NCBI RefSeq assembly: GCF_029962835.1
Contig: NC_080582.1
Location: 74,706,177 to 74,770,176 of the forward strand
Source: Magnolia sinica
Taxonomy: Eukaryota > Streptophyta > Magnoliopsida > Magnoliales > Magnoliaceae
Direction of reading: 5' to 3'
Length of the DNA: 64,000 nucleotides
A program made the translations under genes and the position numbers. A model generated the notes under the pieces. It was not told the origin of the DNA and did not search any database. It saw only the letters and a list, made by a program, of their open reading frames with translations. Shown here piece after piece: positions 1-11,900 of this stretch. The first letter of the stretch is position 1, and each line of letters starts with the position of its first letter.

Positions 1-2165
1 TCGGTACATGGGCCACTCAAGATGAGGCCCATCATATGAACGCTTTGGATTGATTAAAGGCTCAACAGGATAGGCTAGTCTAGTTGTCAAAGCTGGTTTT
101 CGGGTTGGACTTGATCAAACCTCGGTCTGGCCCACCCATGCTTATTTACGACCGTACATTTCGGGTGTTCTTTGAACTATTTGAACCCCTCCAGAGAGTG
201 GGCCCGAGGGAAATGATCACATACATTACCATTTCTTTCATGTGCCAATATCACACGTGCAGAATATCCAGTCTGTGAAAAGGATGGACAGCACGATGGT
301 GATCACATGGTACAAGAATCAGGCCACACACACATGGGGTGGACCACATTACGTTAACAAGATCCAGACCGTTCATCTAGAAGGGCCCATTACGGATAGT
401 CTATGGGAGAATCTGGTTGGCAAGGGATCTCCAGTGGTGGTGATTATTGCCATGCATGTTATTCATCAAGCCAGAGCCAATGGCCCAATGGTTGGATTGG
501 GGCCTGATTTAATGCCTGACAATTAATTGGGCTGGACATGGTCTTTCATCTTTATAAAGGCCCAGCCCAACACGACGATAGTTTTGGCCCCAATCAGCCC
601 AAGCCCAATACCTATTGTCATGGCAGGCTGGATTTGGTCCTTGGCTTTAATGGGCCAAACTCATATATGGTTGGTTCCTGTGGGCCCATGTACCAACCCG
701 GTTAGGCCCATATGCATGATCAGATGATTTGCATCATTCAGCTCATGGGCTCTGCCATGGAGGGACTGATGCATCTAGAGTCCCACTACATGATGAGATC
801 TTATCATGTAGTGGGTGTTATGGGTGGTCCCCATGTCTCAACATATGTGGCCATACATGTGTGTGTGTGTGTTATGGGTGAAAATGGACTGATCAAAACA
901 ACTATGATGAGATAACACAACATAAGTACATGAGGTTGGATAAGAGCTCGGCCCATCAACCAATCAAGAACAACCTCCTTTATCATTTAAAGATTGATCA
1001 CCAGCAATACGTGTGAATCTGGTCGAGATCTTATCATGATCAACTAACGACTATCAATAGAGACTCGACTTGCTTTGAAGAAAGCCCCCCGCAATCAATA
1101 GTTCATCTCGGTCCGTGGGACCTCAACATCTTGACCTCGACCCTCTAACCTAAAGGTCGACCTCAGCCCCTTAGCCGTCTATCACGATCTTTTCAAATCC
1201 TAACCATTTAGAGATTAATCAAAAGACAACTATGACATGTTCGGAGTAATATCCCCTCCGCATTACGCATCTACTAATAGGAATGTGTTGTCATATACAT
1301 AATTATACCAAAGAAACTATAATAAGAGCCTCGTATACGGTAAAATGTACATAAATATAACTTAAAATATATTAGACCCAGGTTCCATGCCCTAACTTTA
1401 ATATCGAAGAGTTCATTTTTATAAACAAGGCCTCCATTATTGTTTACATTTGCAAGTGCGTAGCATTCTAGTGAGAAGTTCAGATCACAACATCAACAAA
1501 TATATATATAATTTTTGAACTATTTTATTATTTGTTATTTAAAATTTAAAATTACATAATCTTTATAATATAGTTTCATAACCACACGTTGAAAGCATCT
1601 CTTGATGATAATTTTGAATAAAACGCCAAGAAGTCTCTTTTGTTGGAATAGTATAAAGGGTGGTCCAAATGGATATATTTTTAATATTTTAAGGATCTCC
1701 TGCTCCATTTCAACGATGTCCTTTTAGAACGTGGATTAAGTAGTGAGGAGCCCACTACCCTATGTGATTATGCAGTGAGATCTAAGTAGTGGGGCCATAC
1801 TTCTTATCTTTGAGGCCCACCAATCAAATCTCACGTCGCTGTGGATGGTGAGGTCTTCACCACTTAATCCATTTACTCTCTTTAACTTGAAACGGATTGG
1901 CTACTGCCCCTGCTACCAGCCGATGGCTGGTGGTTGGTGCTACGTGGGCCCCACCACGATGTATGTGTTTCATCCACGCCTTCCATTTATTTTTTCCGTA
2001 TCGTTTTAGGGTGTCCTTTCTTGCTCCGAGTCTGTCATTTCTCATTTAATGAGAGGTCATTATTTTAGTATAAAAACTCTTAGATTCCTCTAATTACAGA
2101 ACTACTTTTAATAATGGGAGGAGACAGAAAAAGGCCCACATCTGCACAAGTCAAAGGATGTTGAT
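1..2165. other. Intergenic DNA with repeat fragments, no gene seen
   Basis: No open frame here resembles a protein family. The first ~80 bases recur near 22480-22560, so they belong to a dispersed repeat. A truncated left end of the GGCTACT...CCACCAGCC MITE type starts near 1889. AT-rich stretches lie at about 1310-1700. Confidence 0.5.
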
Positions 2166-2690
2166 TAGGTGGTTTCCCGAGCACCACCCCAAGGTGGTCC
2201 TATGATGTGTCAGGTGCTGTGGGGCCCAACTTGAGTGTGTGTTTTATATCCAAGCCGTCCATCTGATATGTCTTCTCATTTTAGGACGTTGGTTTAAAAA
2301 TTAAGCAAATCAAAAGCTCAAGTTGAGTACATCATAGGAAACTGTGGGACAATAACACCCATTAAAATCTATTTAGGCCCACCATAATGTTTAGTTATTA
2401 TCTAACCTGTTGATAGGGTCCGTCAAACCTGGATGAAAGGAAAATAAAAATATAAGCCTGATCTAAAACGTTTGTGGCCCCCAAAAGTTTTTAATGGTGG
2501 GTGTTTAATCACTCCTATTTTCTGTGTTGTGGTTCACTTAAGCTTACGATCCACTTCATTTTTGGGTTTAGGTCTTAAAATGAAGTGAAAAAATGGATCT
2601 ACGGCATAGATATAAAACACATATATCATGTTGGGCCCGGCATCCGGACACATCTAATCATCACCACTGGGGGTGGTGATCCGCGTCCCT
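2166..2690. mobile_element. MITE with palindromic core (type a), approximate ends
   Basis: Near the left end GAGCACCACC and near the right end GGTGGTGATCC face each other as inverted repeats. The inside is an imperfect palindrome whose arms carry the recurring ATCCA...GGACCAC and CCACCATAATG blocks found in many elements of this window. Flanks share a GGAYGYTGATTA-like direct repeat that could be a target duplication or part of a larger repeat. Confidence 0.5.
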
Positions 2691-2751
2691 AGTCAAAAGG
2701 ACGCTGATTAAACGGTCTTGCCGACAAGGGGTGGTGTGTCGATGTGTTGGG

Positions 2752-3275
2752 GGACGCAGATTTGCTGCGAAAGCCTGGGAAGTTCCTCGTGGAGGGATGT
2801 TGGGTGGGGCCACCACCATATTTTTGGGAAACCTAATCCCTTCATCCATATTTTGCAAGCTAATTTTAAGACAAGTAACAAAAAATGAGGTGGATCCAAG
2901 ACTTAAGTGGGCCACACGAGAGGAAACAGCCGGAATTCAGTAAGAACCGTTAAAACATTCATATGACCATAAAAGCTAATTTTTTTGTATTTTGACTTCA
3001 TCCCTATGTTAATGACCTTATAAACGGTTTGGATGGCATATAAACATCAATGTGGAGCCTAGGAAGGTTTCGATAGTAGGTATTTCTTTCCTCAATTTCC
3101 CCTCTGGTGTGGCCCACTTTAGTTTTCGATCCACTTCGTTTTTGGCTAATTTTTCTAAAATGAGCTTGCCGAACGGATGAAGAGAGTATATTTCCCATAA
3201 ACATAGTGGTGGGCTCCACCCAGCATCCTTGCACAGAAACTTTCTGTGAAAGGCTTTAGCAGGAAATTCGTGTCC
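2752..3275. mobile_element. MITE with palindromic core (type b)
   Basis: Terminal inverted repeats of about 25 bp: left GGACGCAGATTTGCTGC, right (reverse complement) GGACACGAATTTCCTGC, both followed by AAAGCCT. The interior is one of the shared palindromic cores. A 9-bp target duplication is not clear. Confidence 0.6.
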
Positions 3276-3284
3276 TTGGGTAGG

Positions 3285-3755
3285 GAACTATGGGACCCAT
3301 GTAATGTATGTATTTTTATATCCAACTACGTCTATCTATTTTGCCCCCTCATTTTGGAGCGTGATCTAAAAAATAAAGTAAATCTAAAGTTCAAGTAGAC
3401 TTACATCACATTGGAGGGATAATGATACCCACCCTTGATTATTTATAAGGCCCGCCATAATGTTTATTTGTCATCAATCCTTACCAAGTTCACTCAAACA
3501 TAGATTGATAAAAGGAAAACACAAATGTCAACCTAATTTGAATATTTAGTGGGCTCAAGAAGATTTTAACGGTGGGCTTTCAATTACATAGTTTCTAGTG
3601 AGGTGGTTCACTTGAACTTTTAATTTATTTAATTTTTGGATTCTTGCTTTAAAATGGAGGGGGAGGGAGGGGCAATATGGACGGACGGTGTGGATATAAA
3701 ACACATGCTAGTGTGGATATAAAACACATGCTTCACATTGGCCCCACAACACCCA
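3285..3755. mobile_element. Core-only palindromic MITE remnant
   Basis: It shows both arms of the shared core (ATGGGACCCATGTAATG on the left, CATTGGCCCCAC on the right) but no recognisable terminal repeats. A short direct duplication (ATATAAAACACATGC) near 3695-3735 lies at its right end. Confidence 0.4.
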
Positions 3756-3763
3756 ACAAATTG

Positions 3764-4297
3764 GAAATGGACCGGCTACTCCCCGCCACCAGCCTGGTAG
3801 CTGGTGGTCAGTGCTTTATGGGACCCACCATGATGTATGTGTTTCATAAATTATGTTCATCTATTTTTACAAATCATTTTAAGGCTTTATCCCAAAATTG
3901 ATATAGACATAAATTATAAGTAAACCACACCACAGGAAAGAATAGTGATTGGATATCCATCATTAAAATCTTCCTAAGGCCCATTGTACCGTTTATTTGA
4001 CATCCAATCTGTTGATTAAGATACACACCCAGATGAAAGCTAAAACAAATATTAGCTTGATCCAAAACTTTTATGACCCTAAAAAAGTTTTTAATGGTTA
4101 AAGTTCATTCATCACTGTTTCCTATAATGTGGTCCACTTGAGATTGGGATATACCTCATTTTTTATCTCATACTGTAAAATGATTTAGAAAAATCGATGG
4201 ACAACATGGATGAAAGACATTCATCATGGTGGAGCCCACAGAGCACCGATCGTCAGCCACCAGGTGGCTGGTGGTGGGGAGTAGCCAATATGTTTCG
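3764..4297. mobile_element. Mutator-like MITE (type d), GGCTACTCCCC...CCACCAGCC ends
   Basis: Inverted ends of about 70 bp: left GGCTACTCCCCGCCACCAGCC-like and right GGCTACTCCCCACCACCAGCC-like after reverse complement. The flanking 9-bp direct repeats AACAAATTG (3755-3763) and AACATATTG (4298-4306) match at 8 of 9 bases, as expected of an old Mutator-type target duplication. No coding capacity. Confidence 0.65.
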
Positions 4298-4308
4298 AAC
4301 ATATTGAC

Positions 4309-4905
4309 GGAAGCAGATTGGCTGGTGTACCACACACCATCGACTTGGGTGGTGTGTTATGTTGGTTCCATCACGAGGTATGTATTATATCACAACCAGT
4401 CTTCCATTCCACGAGGTCCTTGTAAGGTTTGGCCCGAAAAATAAGACAAATACAAAGATCAAGAAATCAAGCGAACCACATTAAAAAAAGTAATGGGGTT
4501 TGAAAGTTTATCATTGAAATTTTTGGGCATCGCAGAGGTTTTGGATCAATATGGCATTTATTTTTTCATCTTTCATTCTAGTTTTTGTTACATTACCAAC
4601 AAATTGGATGGAAAATAAATGTTATGGTAGACTCTATAAATGTTTTAATGGCGAGAATTATTATCCCACTATTATTTGTGGTGTGGTACACTTAAGCTTT
4701 GGATATGAATAATTTTTGGAATCGTGCTCTGAAATGTTATCTCAAAATGGATGAAAGTGTGAACATAATCACTTTGGTGTCGTTTAACACTGAACTCCTT
4801 TGAACTGTTCGTACACTCGAGCTCGAGTAGCGGCAGGGCTCGTCTTTGCACGACACCCACACCAGCCAGATCGGTGGTGTGTGGTACACCAACCAACCCA
4901 CTTCC
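4309..4905. mobile_element. Mutator-like MITE (type e) in the proximal promoter of LAP copy 1
   Basis: Left end GGAAGCAGATTGGCTGG; the right end, reverse-complemented, is GGAAGTGGGTTGGTTGG. Subterminal GGTGTACCACACACC repeats are inverted. Flanking nonamers CATATTGAC (4300-4308) and CAAATCGAC (4906-4914) agree at 7 of 9 positions. The element ends only 168 bases before the copy 1 ATG, so it probably contributes the promoter. It is the same family as the elements at 47719 and 53729. Confidence 0.65.
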
Positions 4906-5073
4906 CAAATCGACACAACATCGCCAGGGTGGCGTTGGCAACAGCACCTGATTCGCGTCAAGTCAAAATCCGTCTCTCCGCCAACGACTCGGATACTCGT
5001 TAAACTACGCCCCTTTTCACCTATCTTGCGCCTTTCCCTCGGCATCCCTCTCTACTCTGCTCGCCGGGTGCGC

Positions 5074-5941
5074 ATGGCGAAAACCTTCACCACCCGATCT
5101 ACTCTCGGCCTTACCAAGCCTGCTCCCAGTGTCATTCCTCAGGTTTCTTCTCTCTACTATGTCTACCATCTGTTCGACAAAATGCCTGAGATTTTTAATT
5201 TTTAATTTTTTTGGGTTTTTGTGTTCATGGGTTCTTTCTGTTGGGGAACATGTTTCTTTGCGTACTTTGTTTTCTCGGAATGATATTTACACTCCATGTT
5301 TTTGACGCATAGATCAGTTTCCTTTCTTGTTTTATGATCCTTTTATGGAACGAAAAAAAAAAGGCGAAGGAAAGAGGAGTATGAAATAACCACATTTGGG
5401 TTGGGGGTGCAGATACCATATCATTTTTTCTTTCAATTGGGATGTGTGCTGGTTTTGTGGATTTTTATCTGTACTTGGTTTTGTTGTCAATCCGTGTGAT
5501 AGAATTTCTGAGAGATGGCATTCTTTTGCTCCTTGGGTTTTTCTTCGAGGGTTGTTTGATACTCTGGCAGGATTTGATGGATGATACACAGGCATTTGTA
5601 TTTGCACACGTTGTCATTTACGTAATTCAAATTAAACAGCCCAAATCATCAAACTTGCTGTATATGGGCTAAAAAGGCAAAATAATATGAATTGGATGAT
5701 TTTCATATCTTATTATTATTTTTTTTAAAAATTGTTATGTTGGTTAAGGCATCATTTAATATGACTGTCCCTCATATATCATGTAATTGGCTAGTTAAGG
5801 CATCATTTAAGTGCAGTTCTTCAAAAAATCATGTAAAGGTGGGACCCACTATATGAATGGTTCAATTTGACTTTCACATTTGCCACATGTACAATTTGTG
5901 ATTGCCTGTGCATCATCCATCGCACTCTGCAGAGTATCAAA

Positions 5942-5983
<42 letters not shown>

Positions 5984-8900
5984 ATTTTCTTTTTGATGCA
6001 TTTCTCTTCTGTTATTACAATGCCATTTTATGGGTTTTGTTTTTGAGGCATTGTAAAATGCTCATCATGACAAGATCTATGGTACGTTTTGGTTTTCTTT
6101 TTGTGCAAGTGGGCACCTGATTCAGTGATCCAAACTATTGATGTGGTGGCCCTCACTGTGGATGCCCCATGCATGAAAAATCTCCAAAATTGGAAGATTG
6201 TAGCCATATGAATCTTTTGCATTTCTTGGTCTGGGAGATTTTTGGTGCATGGGCCATTGAGGGTGGGGCTCATCATTTGAATGCCTTGTACCACTGAATC
6301 ATAGGCCTTACTTATATAAGCAAAAGATCCAAGTGTAATGTATATCTTCTCTAAGATGAGCATTGTATGGTACGTCTATATTTTTTATGGGGTCCATGTA
6401 TTTATTTATTCCCTTAGGCTTTAGGCTGTTTCTCTGGTTCTAGTTTCATGATGTTTGGTTTTGCAGTTGACATTGGTTATAAAATTCCTTACAATGGCAT
6501 TTTTTTTCCCCTTTTACTTCCTTTTTTTTTTTTTTTTTTTTGTGGAGTTGTGTTTTCAATCGATGTGATTTGGTATTATTTTGAGTTTTTTAAGAGCTGG
6601 ACCTTAGTTACATTGTATGGAATACAAACCTTACCCTTTTCAACTTCCTTTTTTTTTTTTTTCTGGAGTTGTGTTTTCAATTGATGTGATTTGGTATTAT
6701 TTTGGGTTTTTTAAGAGCTGGACCTTAGTTACATTGTATGGAATACAAACCTTACCCTTTTCAACGTTTCTTTCTTGATCTTTCATGTTTTTATTTTTAT
6801 TTTTGTTTAATAGGATGTATGTAGGGGTGGCAATGGGTCAGGTTGACCTGCTGGTCAATTGGCTGGACATGTTTTTGAGGTGGGTTGGGGCCAAGCTAAA
6901 TGAGCTGCGGGTCAGGCTCGGGCTGGAAATGTGACCCTGCTTAAGTAAATCGGTCAGGCTTGGGTTGAACCCTACCCAACCTGACCCACCCATATTGGTT
7001 ATCAATGAGTTGGGCCAGATGTCCTAACCCAACCTGAGAAACAAAATAAAAAAGAAAAGTGCGCGCGTGCGTGCGTGTGAAGTCCAACTAGCTTAGAAAT
7101 TGACTATTTATTAATGATTAATTAATGACAATAAATATGAGGGAGAGAAGGAAAATGGGTTGCCTGCGTAGGTGGGCTCCACTGTAGTGTTTATTTGAAA
7201 TTTACCTTGACCATCAGGTGAGTCACCCCATGTTAGGCCCAGGGCCAAAAACTTAGCCCCATTCGTGATTTATGTGGACCACATGATCAGAAACAATATA
7301 CAAGGAAACCTCACCCTCCAAAATGTTTCCCTTGGTGTGACCAACTTGAATCACGGATGGGCCTGATTTTAGGCCCCAAGATTAAGTTTTAATGTTTCAT
7401 CTAATGGTTGGAGTAGATTGCATATAATCACCACGACGGGCCTTGTAAAAATCAGGGGTGGACTTCTCTCTTCCAACTGTGGTGTGGCCCACCTGAATCA
7501 CATGTTAGCTTGATTTTTTAGCCATAGGCCTAACATGAGATTACACATCTAATGGTCGGGCATGGATTAGGTGTTACCCATTACCATGGGGTCCACCTTG
7601 ATGATTTTTGATATATCCATGCCATCCATCCGTTTTTCCAACCAATTTTAGGATTTGGTTCAAAAAATTAAGCAGATCCAAATGTCAGGTGGACCACATC
7701 ACATGAAATAGAGGTGATTGAATGCCCACCATTAAAAACTTCCTAGGGTCCACCATGATGTTTATTTTCCATCCAAGCCATTGATAAGGTCAACTAGACT
7801 TGGATGGAGCACATCCGTCTCCCACTCATTTCCAAAAGCGGTGATATATTCCCAAAAAGAAGAGGAATTCAAGTCCAACTGGTTGGACCACAGGCTATAG
7901 TCCAATCATATGATAACTTCCAAAGTATTAAATGCATGACACATATAGCCCTTCAATAGGTTGGCCCCACCAAGAGGATCGCCTAGCGCAATGTTCAGTC
8001 CTATCTACATATCAAGTAGGCCACACCTGTTAAGGAATTTTCCAAAAGATGATCCTTGTGATGGGGACAGGTTGGATGTCATATTCGCATGGAAGGTTGG
8101 AACTTAACCTATAGTCTAGCGCGTTGGACTTGAGACCTCATTAAAAAAAAGAGAAAAAAATATCAGGCTGGCTTGTGATTCAGATGGGCCTTAAACGACC
8201 AATCGGTTTATATATATAGAGGAATGCTCACTTGCGCACTAGTTCTCACGAGAACTCATGAGAACTTTTTCAGAACTCATCACACGTGATGTGGGCCCAA
8301 AATCTGAACCTTCCATGTAATGCAGCACCCCATGAATCCCATGGGGTCCGACTTTTACCCTTATACAAAACTTTGCTGGACCATGGCAAAAGAGAGACAA
8401 ATGAAGGGACGAAATTGTTTCCTTTTTCCATGGCCCACCAAAGTTTTGGATCAGAGTGAAAGTCGGGCCCGCATCGCGTGTGATGAGTTCTGAAAAAGTT
8501 CTCACGAGTTCTCATGAGAATTGGTGCGCAGGTGAGCATTCCTCTCTCTCTATATATGTATGTATGTATATATACATACACACATGCATACAGATGTATG
8601 TGTGTGTGCGCGTGCACATCTAGACACACACATGGATATAGGGAAAAGGTTCCATTCTATGAGGTCAACCTCATGGGAGCTTCCCATAAGGTCGAGCTTT
8701 GTGGGCCCCACCATGATGTGTGTTGGACATCCACACTGTGCATTTTCTGGGTCCCCTCTAGGTTATGTTATGTCCCAAAAATCAGCCATTTCTAGAACTT
8801 AAGTGGGCCACACAATCTGAAACCATGCTTAAAATATCTAAAAGCACCAGGTGGGGCCAACCTGAGTTTTGAAATGGCCTGAAATTTGGTGTGACCCCTC

Positions 8901-11900
8901 ATCCAAATGGGACACATACAATGGATGGGTTGGATTTTGAACTACATCTCAGTGGGCCTTATAAACAATCAGGAAGGTTTCAATGCGTGGGTGTACACTC
9001 TCAACTGTTTTCTATGGTGTGGCCTACCTAAGTCTTAGATTGGCCTGATTTTTAGGCCCATGGCCTACCATGGAAGGGTGCATCAAATTGAAGGTGTGTG
9101 GATGTCCGACATGTATTATGGTGAGGCCCACAAAACTTGACCTCATGGGAAGCTCCTGTGAGGTCAACCTCATTGAGTACATATCAACTATCTTGTGCAT
9201 AGCCTTGGTGTCATATTCCATTCTTAAACCTAAGCTCGGTTGTGGTGGGTTGGTCAAGCCCGACCCATTTGCAATTAAATGGGCGAGTCAGGTTGGGTCC
9301 GGCAGATGCAGATTGTGTCCTACCCCCGTTCGTCTCTAGCCACAAACGGGTAGATCTGTGGGGCCCCCCCACCATGATGTATTTGTTTATCCATGTTGTC
9401 CATCCCTTTTCTCATATCATTTTAAGGTATGAGCCCAAACATGAGCCAGATCCAATGCTCAAGTGGAGCACACCAAATAGTAAGCTTGGGTTGCATTAAA
9501 TGCAAGTTGCATTAAATACACGAGTCATCTGTGGTGTGGTCCACTTTAGCGTTGGATCTTCCTCATTTTTGGGCTCATACCTTAAAATGATCTTAGAAAA
9601 GGGATGGGCGGCGTGGATAAACAAATACATCATGGTGAGCCCCCCCACAGATCAGCCCGTTCATGGCTAGAGACAGGCGCGGGTAGGAAGCAATCTGCAT
9701 TTTGGTCCGGCTTGGTGAATTTTTAATTGCCTCGGGTCAGTTCAAAGGGTAATGGGTTGTGGGTCAGGTTTGGGGAAGAATTCTTGGCCCGTTTAGTAAA
9801 TGGGTCAAGTTTGGGCTGCACCCAACCTGGTCCGAACCCCGACCCATTGCCGCCCCCAGATAAATGTGTTTCGTTGATGGATGCAAGCTTTTTGTTAATG
9901 GATGCAGGCTTTTAACTATCTTTTGAATGCTCGTTGCACACTGATTACATGCTTGTTTGCTCAAGCTTTCCATTTTTGAATTATGCATGTTTTCATGTTC
10001 TGTTCGCATGGTGATATTCTATATCTCCCCCTCAAATATCTTTTCAATGTATGTATTCTTTTTGGATTTTGAGGATGATTTGCGCTTTTTTAGAAGCACC
10101 ATGTTTGTTTTTAATTTTGAAGTGCTTGATTTGAGGTTCTCTTGCGTGCATTCTTAGGGCTTTTTTTTTTCCAACGGAACTTTGGGATGCATTGTGCTTT
10201 CAGTGCATGTGGTTTTGTTGACCTGGCATTCCTTCACATTTATTTATTTATTTTTCATTTTCTCCTTTCTTACTCGACGTATGTGTTTTCATATGCATAT
10301 GCATTTGTGTTTTTTGAAGCAATTGTTGGGACCGTTTGTCCTTTTTAAGTTGTTCTTTGGTATGGCATTCCCACATGCTTCGTGATACTGAAGCATTTCA
10401 GATACTTCTTGAGTGATTTTTTTTTTAGTTTTTTTTTTTAAATTATTTAAATTATTATTCTCATATGTTTATTTAGATTCTTAATTTTTATGGCATTGCA
10501 CATGTTTCTTGAGAAATTTTTGTTATTGAGAATATGGTGGGTACCGAGTCTGCTAGTATTTGAGAGACCAATGTCTCTACATCCTTGAATTTGTGTTTTG
10601 CTTTTCCTTAGATTTTTCATGATTTTAGCCATCCACATGCTGATACCACTTGGGAGAATAAAAGGAGAAAAAATAAATAATCCTAAAATGATAGTTTTGT
10701 TCTTTTGATGATCTTTTGCTTGCAGATTGCTTTTTCTGCAAAAGAGATCGAATTTTCAGAATGGAAAGGAGACTTGCTTGCAGTTGCCGTGTTGGAGAAA
10801 GACATGTCTAAAGACGAGAGTTTCAAGTTTAAGAATGCAATTCTGAGAAGGCTAGATATCTTGCTTGGTGGTCTGTTGGGTGACACATCAGCAGAGGAGG
10901 ATTTTGCTGGAAAAACTGGGCAGCTAACACTTATCAGGCTTCGCGAATCAGGTTTCAGAAGGATTGGCTTGTTTGGACTTGGGCAGTCCACACTTTCCCC
11001 TGCGCCGACCACCTATCAAGGCCTTGGAGAGGCCATTGCAGCAGCTGCTAAAGCTGTCCAAGCAAGTAATGTTGCTGTTGTTCTTGCTTCATCCGAGGGG
11101 TTTTCTGAAGATTCCAAGCTCAACACTGCTTCTGCAATAGCATCAGGTATATATTCAATCGTTCTGATCTTTTCCAGGAATGAGAAATTGCTCACAATTT
11201 CTTTTGAGAAATATCCAGTGTTTGACTTGTGCACCAAATCATCAGTTTGTGAGTCATTGAATGTTGATGATGTGTGTAGCATTTTCCCAACTGCTCTTGT
11301 TCTTTTGCCAGGTGATGGAAAGTGTTGGTCTTGTCAACATCCGATCAAGATTGGGCACTTATATCATTGTGCACTGATGTTTTGGGGTGCAAATCTGACA
11401 CTGGGTCATGGGCGATTTTTATTTTAGTTGATTAAACTTCATTCAATAATGATTGACGCCTTTCAAAAAGAAAAAAAAAAATGTGGATTAAAAAATCTTC
11501 CCATATATGCCTAACTTTGGTCTTAAAATTCTCCTGATGGTTGGACTACTCCAGGAATCATGCTCGGTGTTTATGAAGATGAGAGGTTTAAGACAGAATC
11601 CAAGAGGCTATTGCTCAAGTCAGTGGATATTCTTGGTCTTGAAGCTGGAGCTGGAATAGACAGCAAGCTCAGGTATACGGGTGATGTTTGCTCTGGGGTG
11701 ATTTTGGCAAGAGACCTTGCAAATTCACCTGCGAATGTACTTACACCTGGTTTGTACTTGTTACCCATCTGATAAGGATTTCCTTTCTTACATACAAGAA
11801 GGTAGCTGCACAATGCGCAGCACACAAGCGATTGTTTATGTGGAAGGTGGGTTGTGTGCTTGGGCCCAAGATGATGTTTGTGTGAAATCCACTCCGTCCA

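Larger units (their letters stand above)
6822..9858. mobile_element. Composite hAT-like element with nested insertions in LAP copy 1 intron 1
   Basis: Left end TAGGGGTGGCAATGGGTC and right end GACCCATTGCCGCCCCCA are inverted repeats. The left flank GATGTATG (6814-6821) matches GATAAATG on the right here and, exactly, GATGTATG at the homologous place in copy 2 (33554-33561), as an 8-bp hAT target duplication. Copies 2 and 3 keep only the right end. Inside are the younger elements at 8218-8545, 8659-9173 and 9304-9700. No transposase frame was recognised. Confidence 0.55.
5143..10725 (+). other. Intron 1 of LAP copy 1 (5.6 kb) and its contents
   Basis: Donor CAG/GTTTCT and acceptor TTGCAG. It is 2.8 times longer than intron 1 of copies 2 and 3 because of a segment at about 5508-9175 that they lack. 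It contains a CT microsatellite, a 121-bp tandem duplication and a composite hAT-like element with nested MITEs, listed separately. No exon-like conserved open frame was seen inside. Confidence 0.75.

Noticed and set aside
4846..5073. Upstream start for LAP copy 1 at 4846
   Set aside because: The codon there is TTG, and the open frame runs through the MITE end; no ATG exists between the MITE and 5074.
10683..11012. Open antisense frame opposite LAP exon 2, also at 34494-34895 and 56631-56960
   Set aside because: It mirrors conserved sense codons, has no recognisable domain, and runs into intron sequence.
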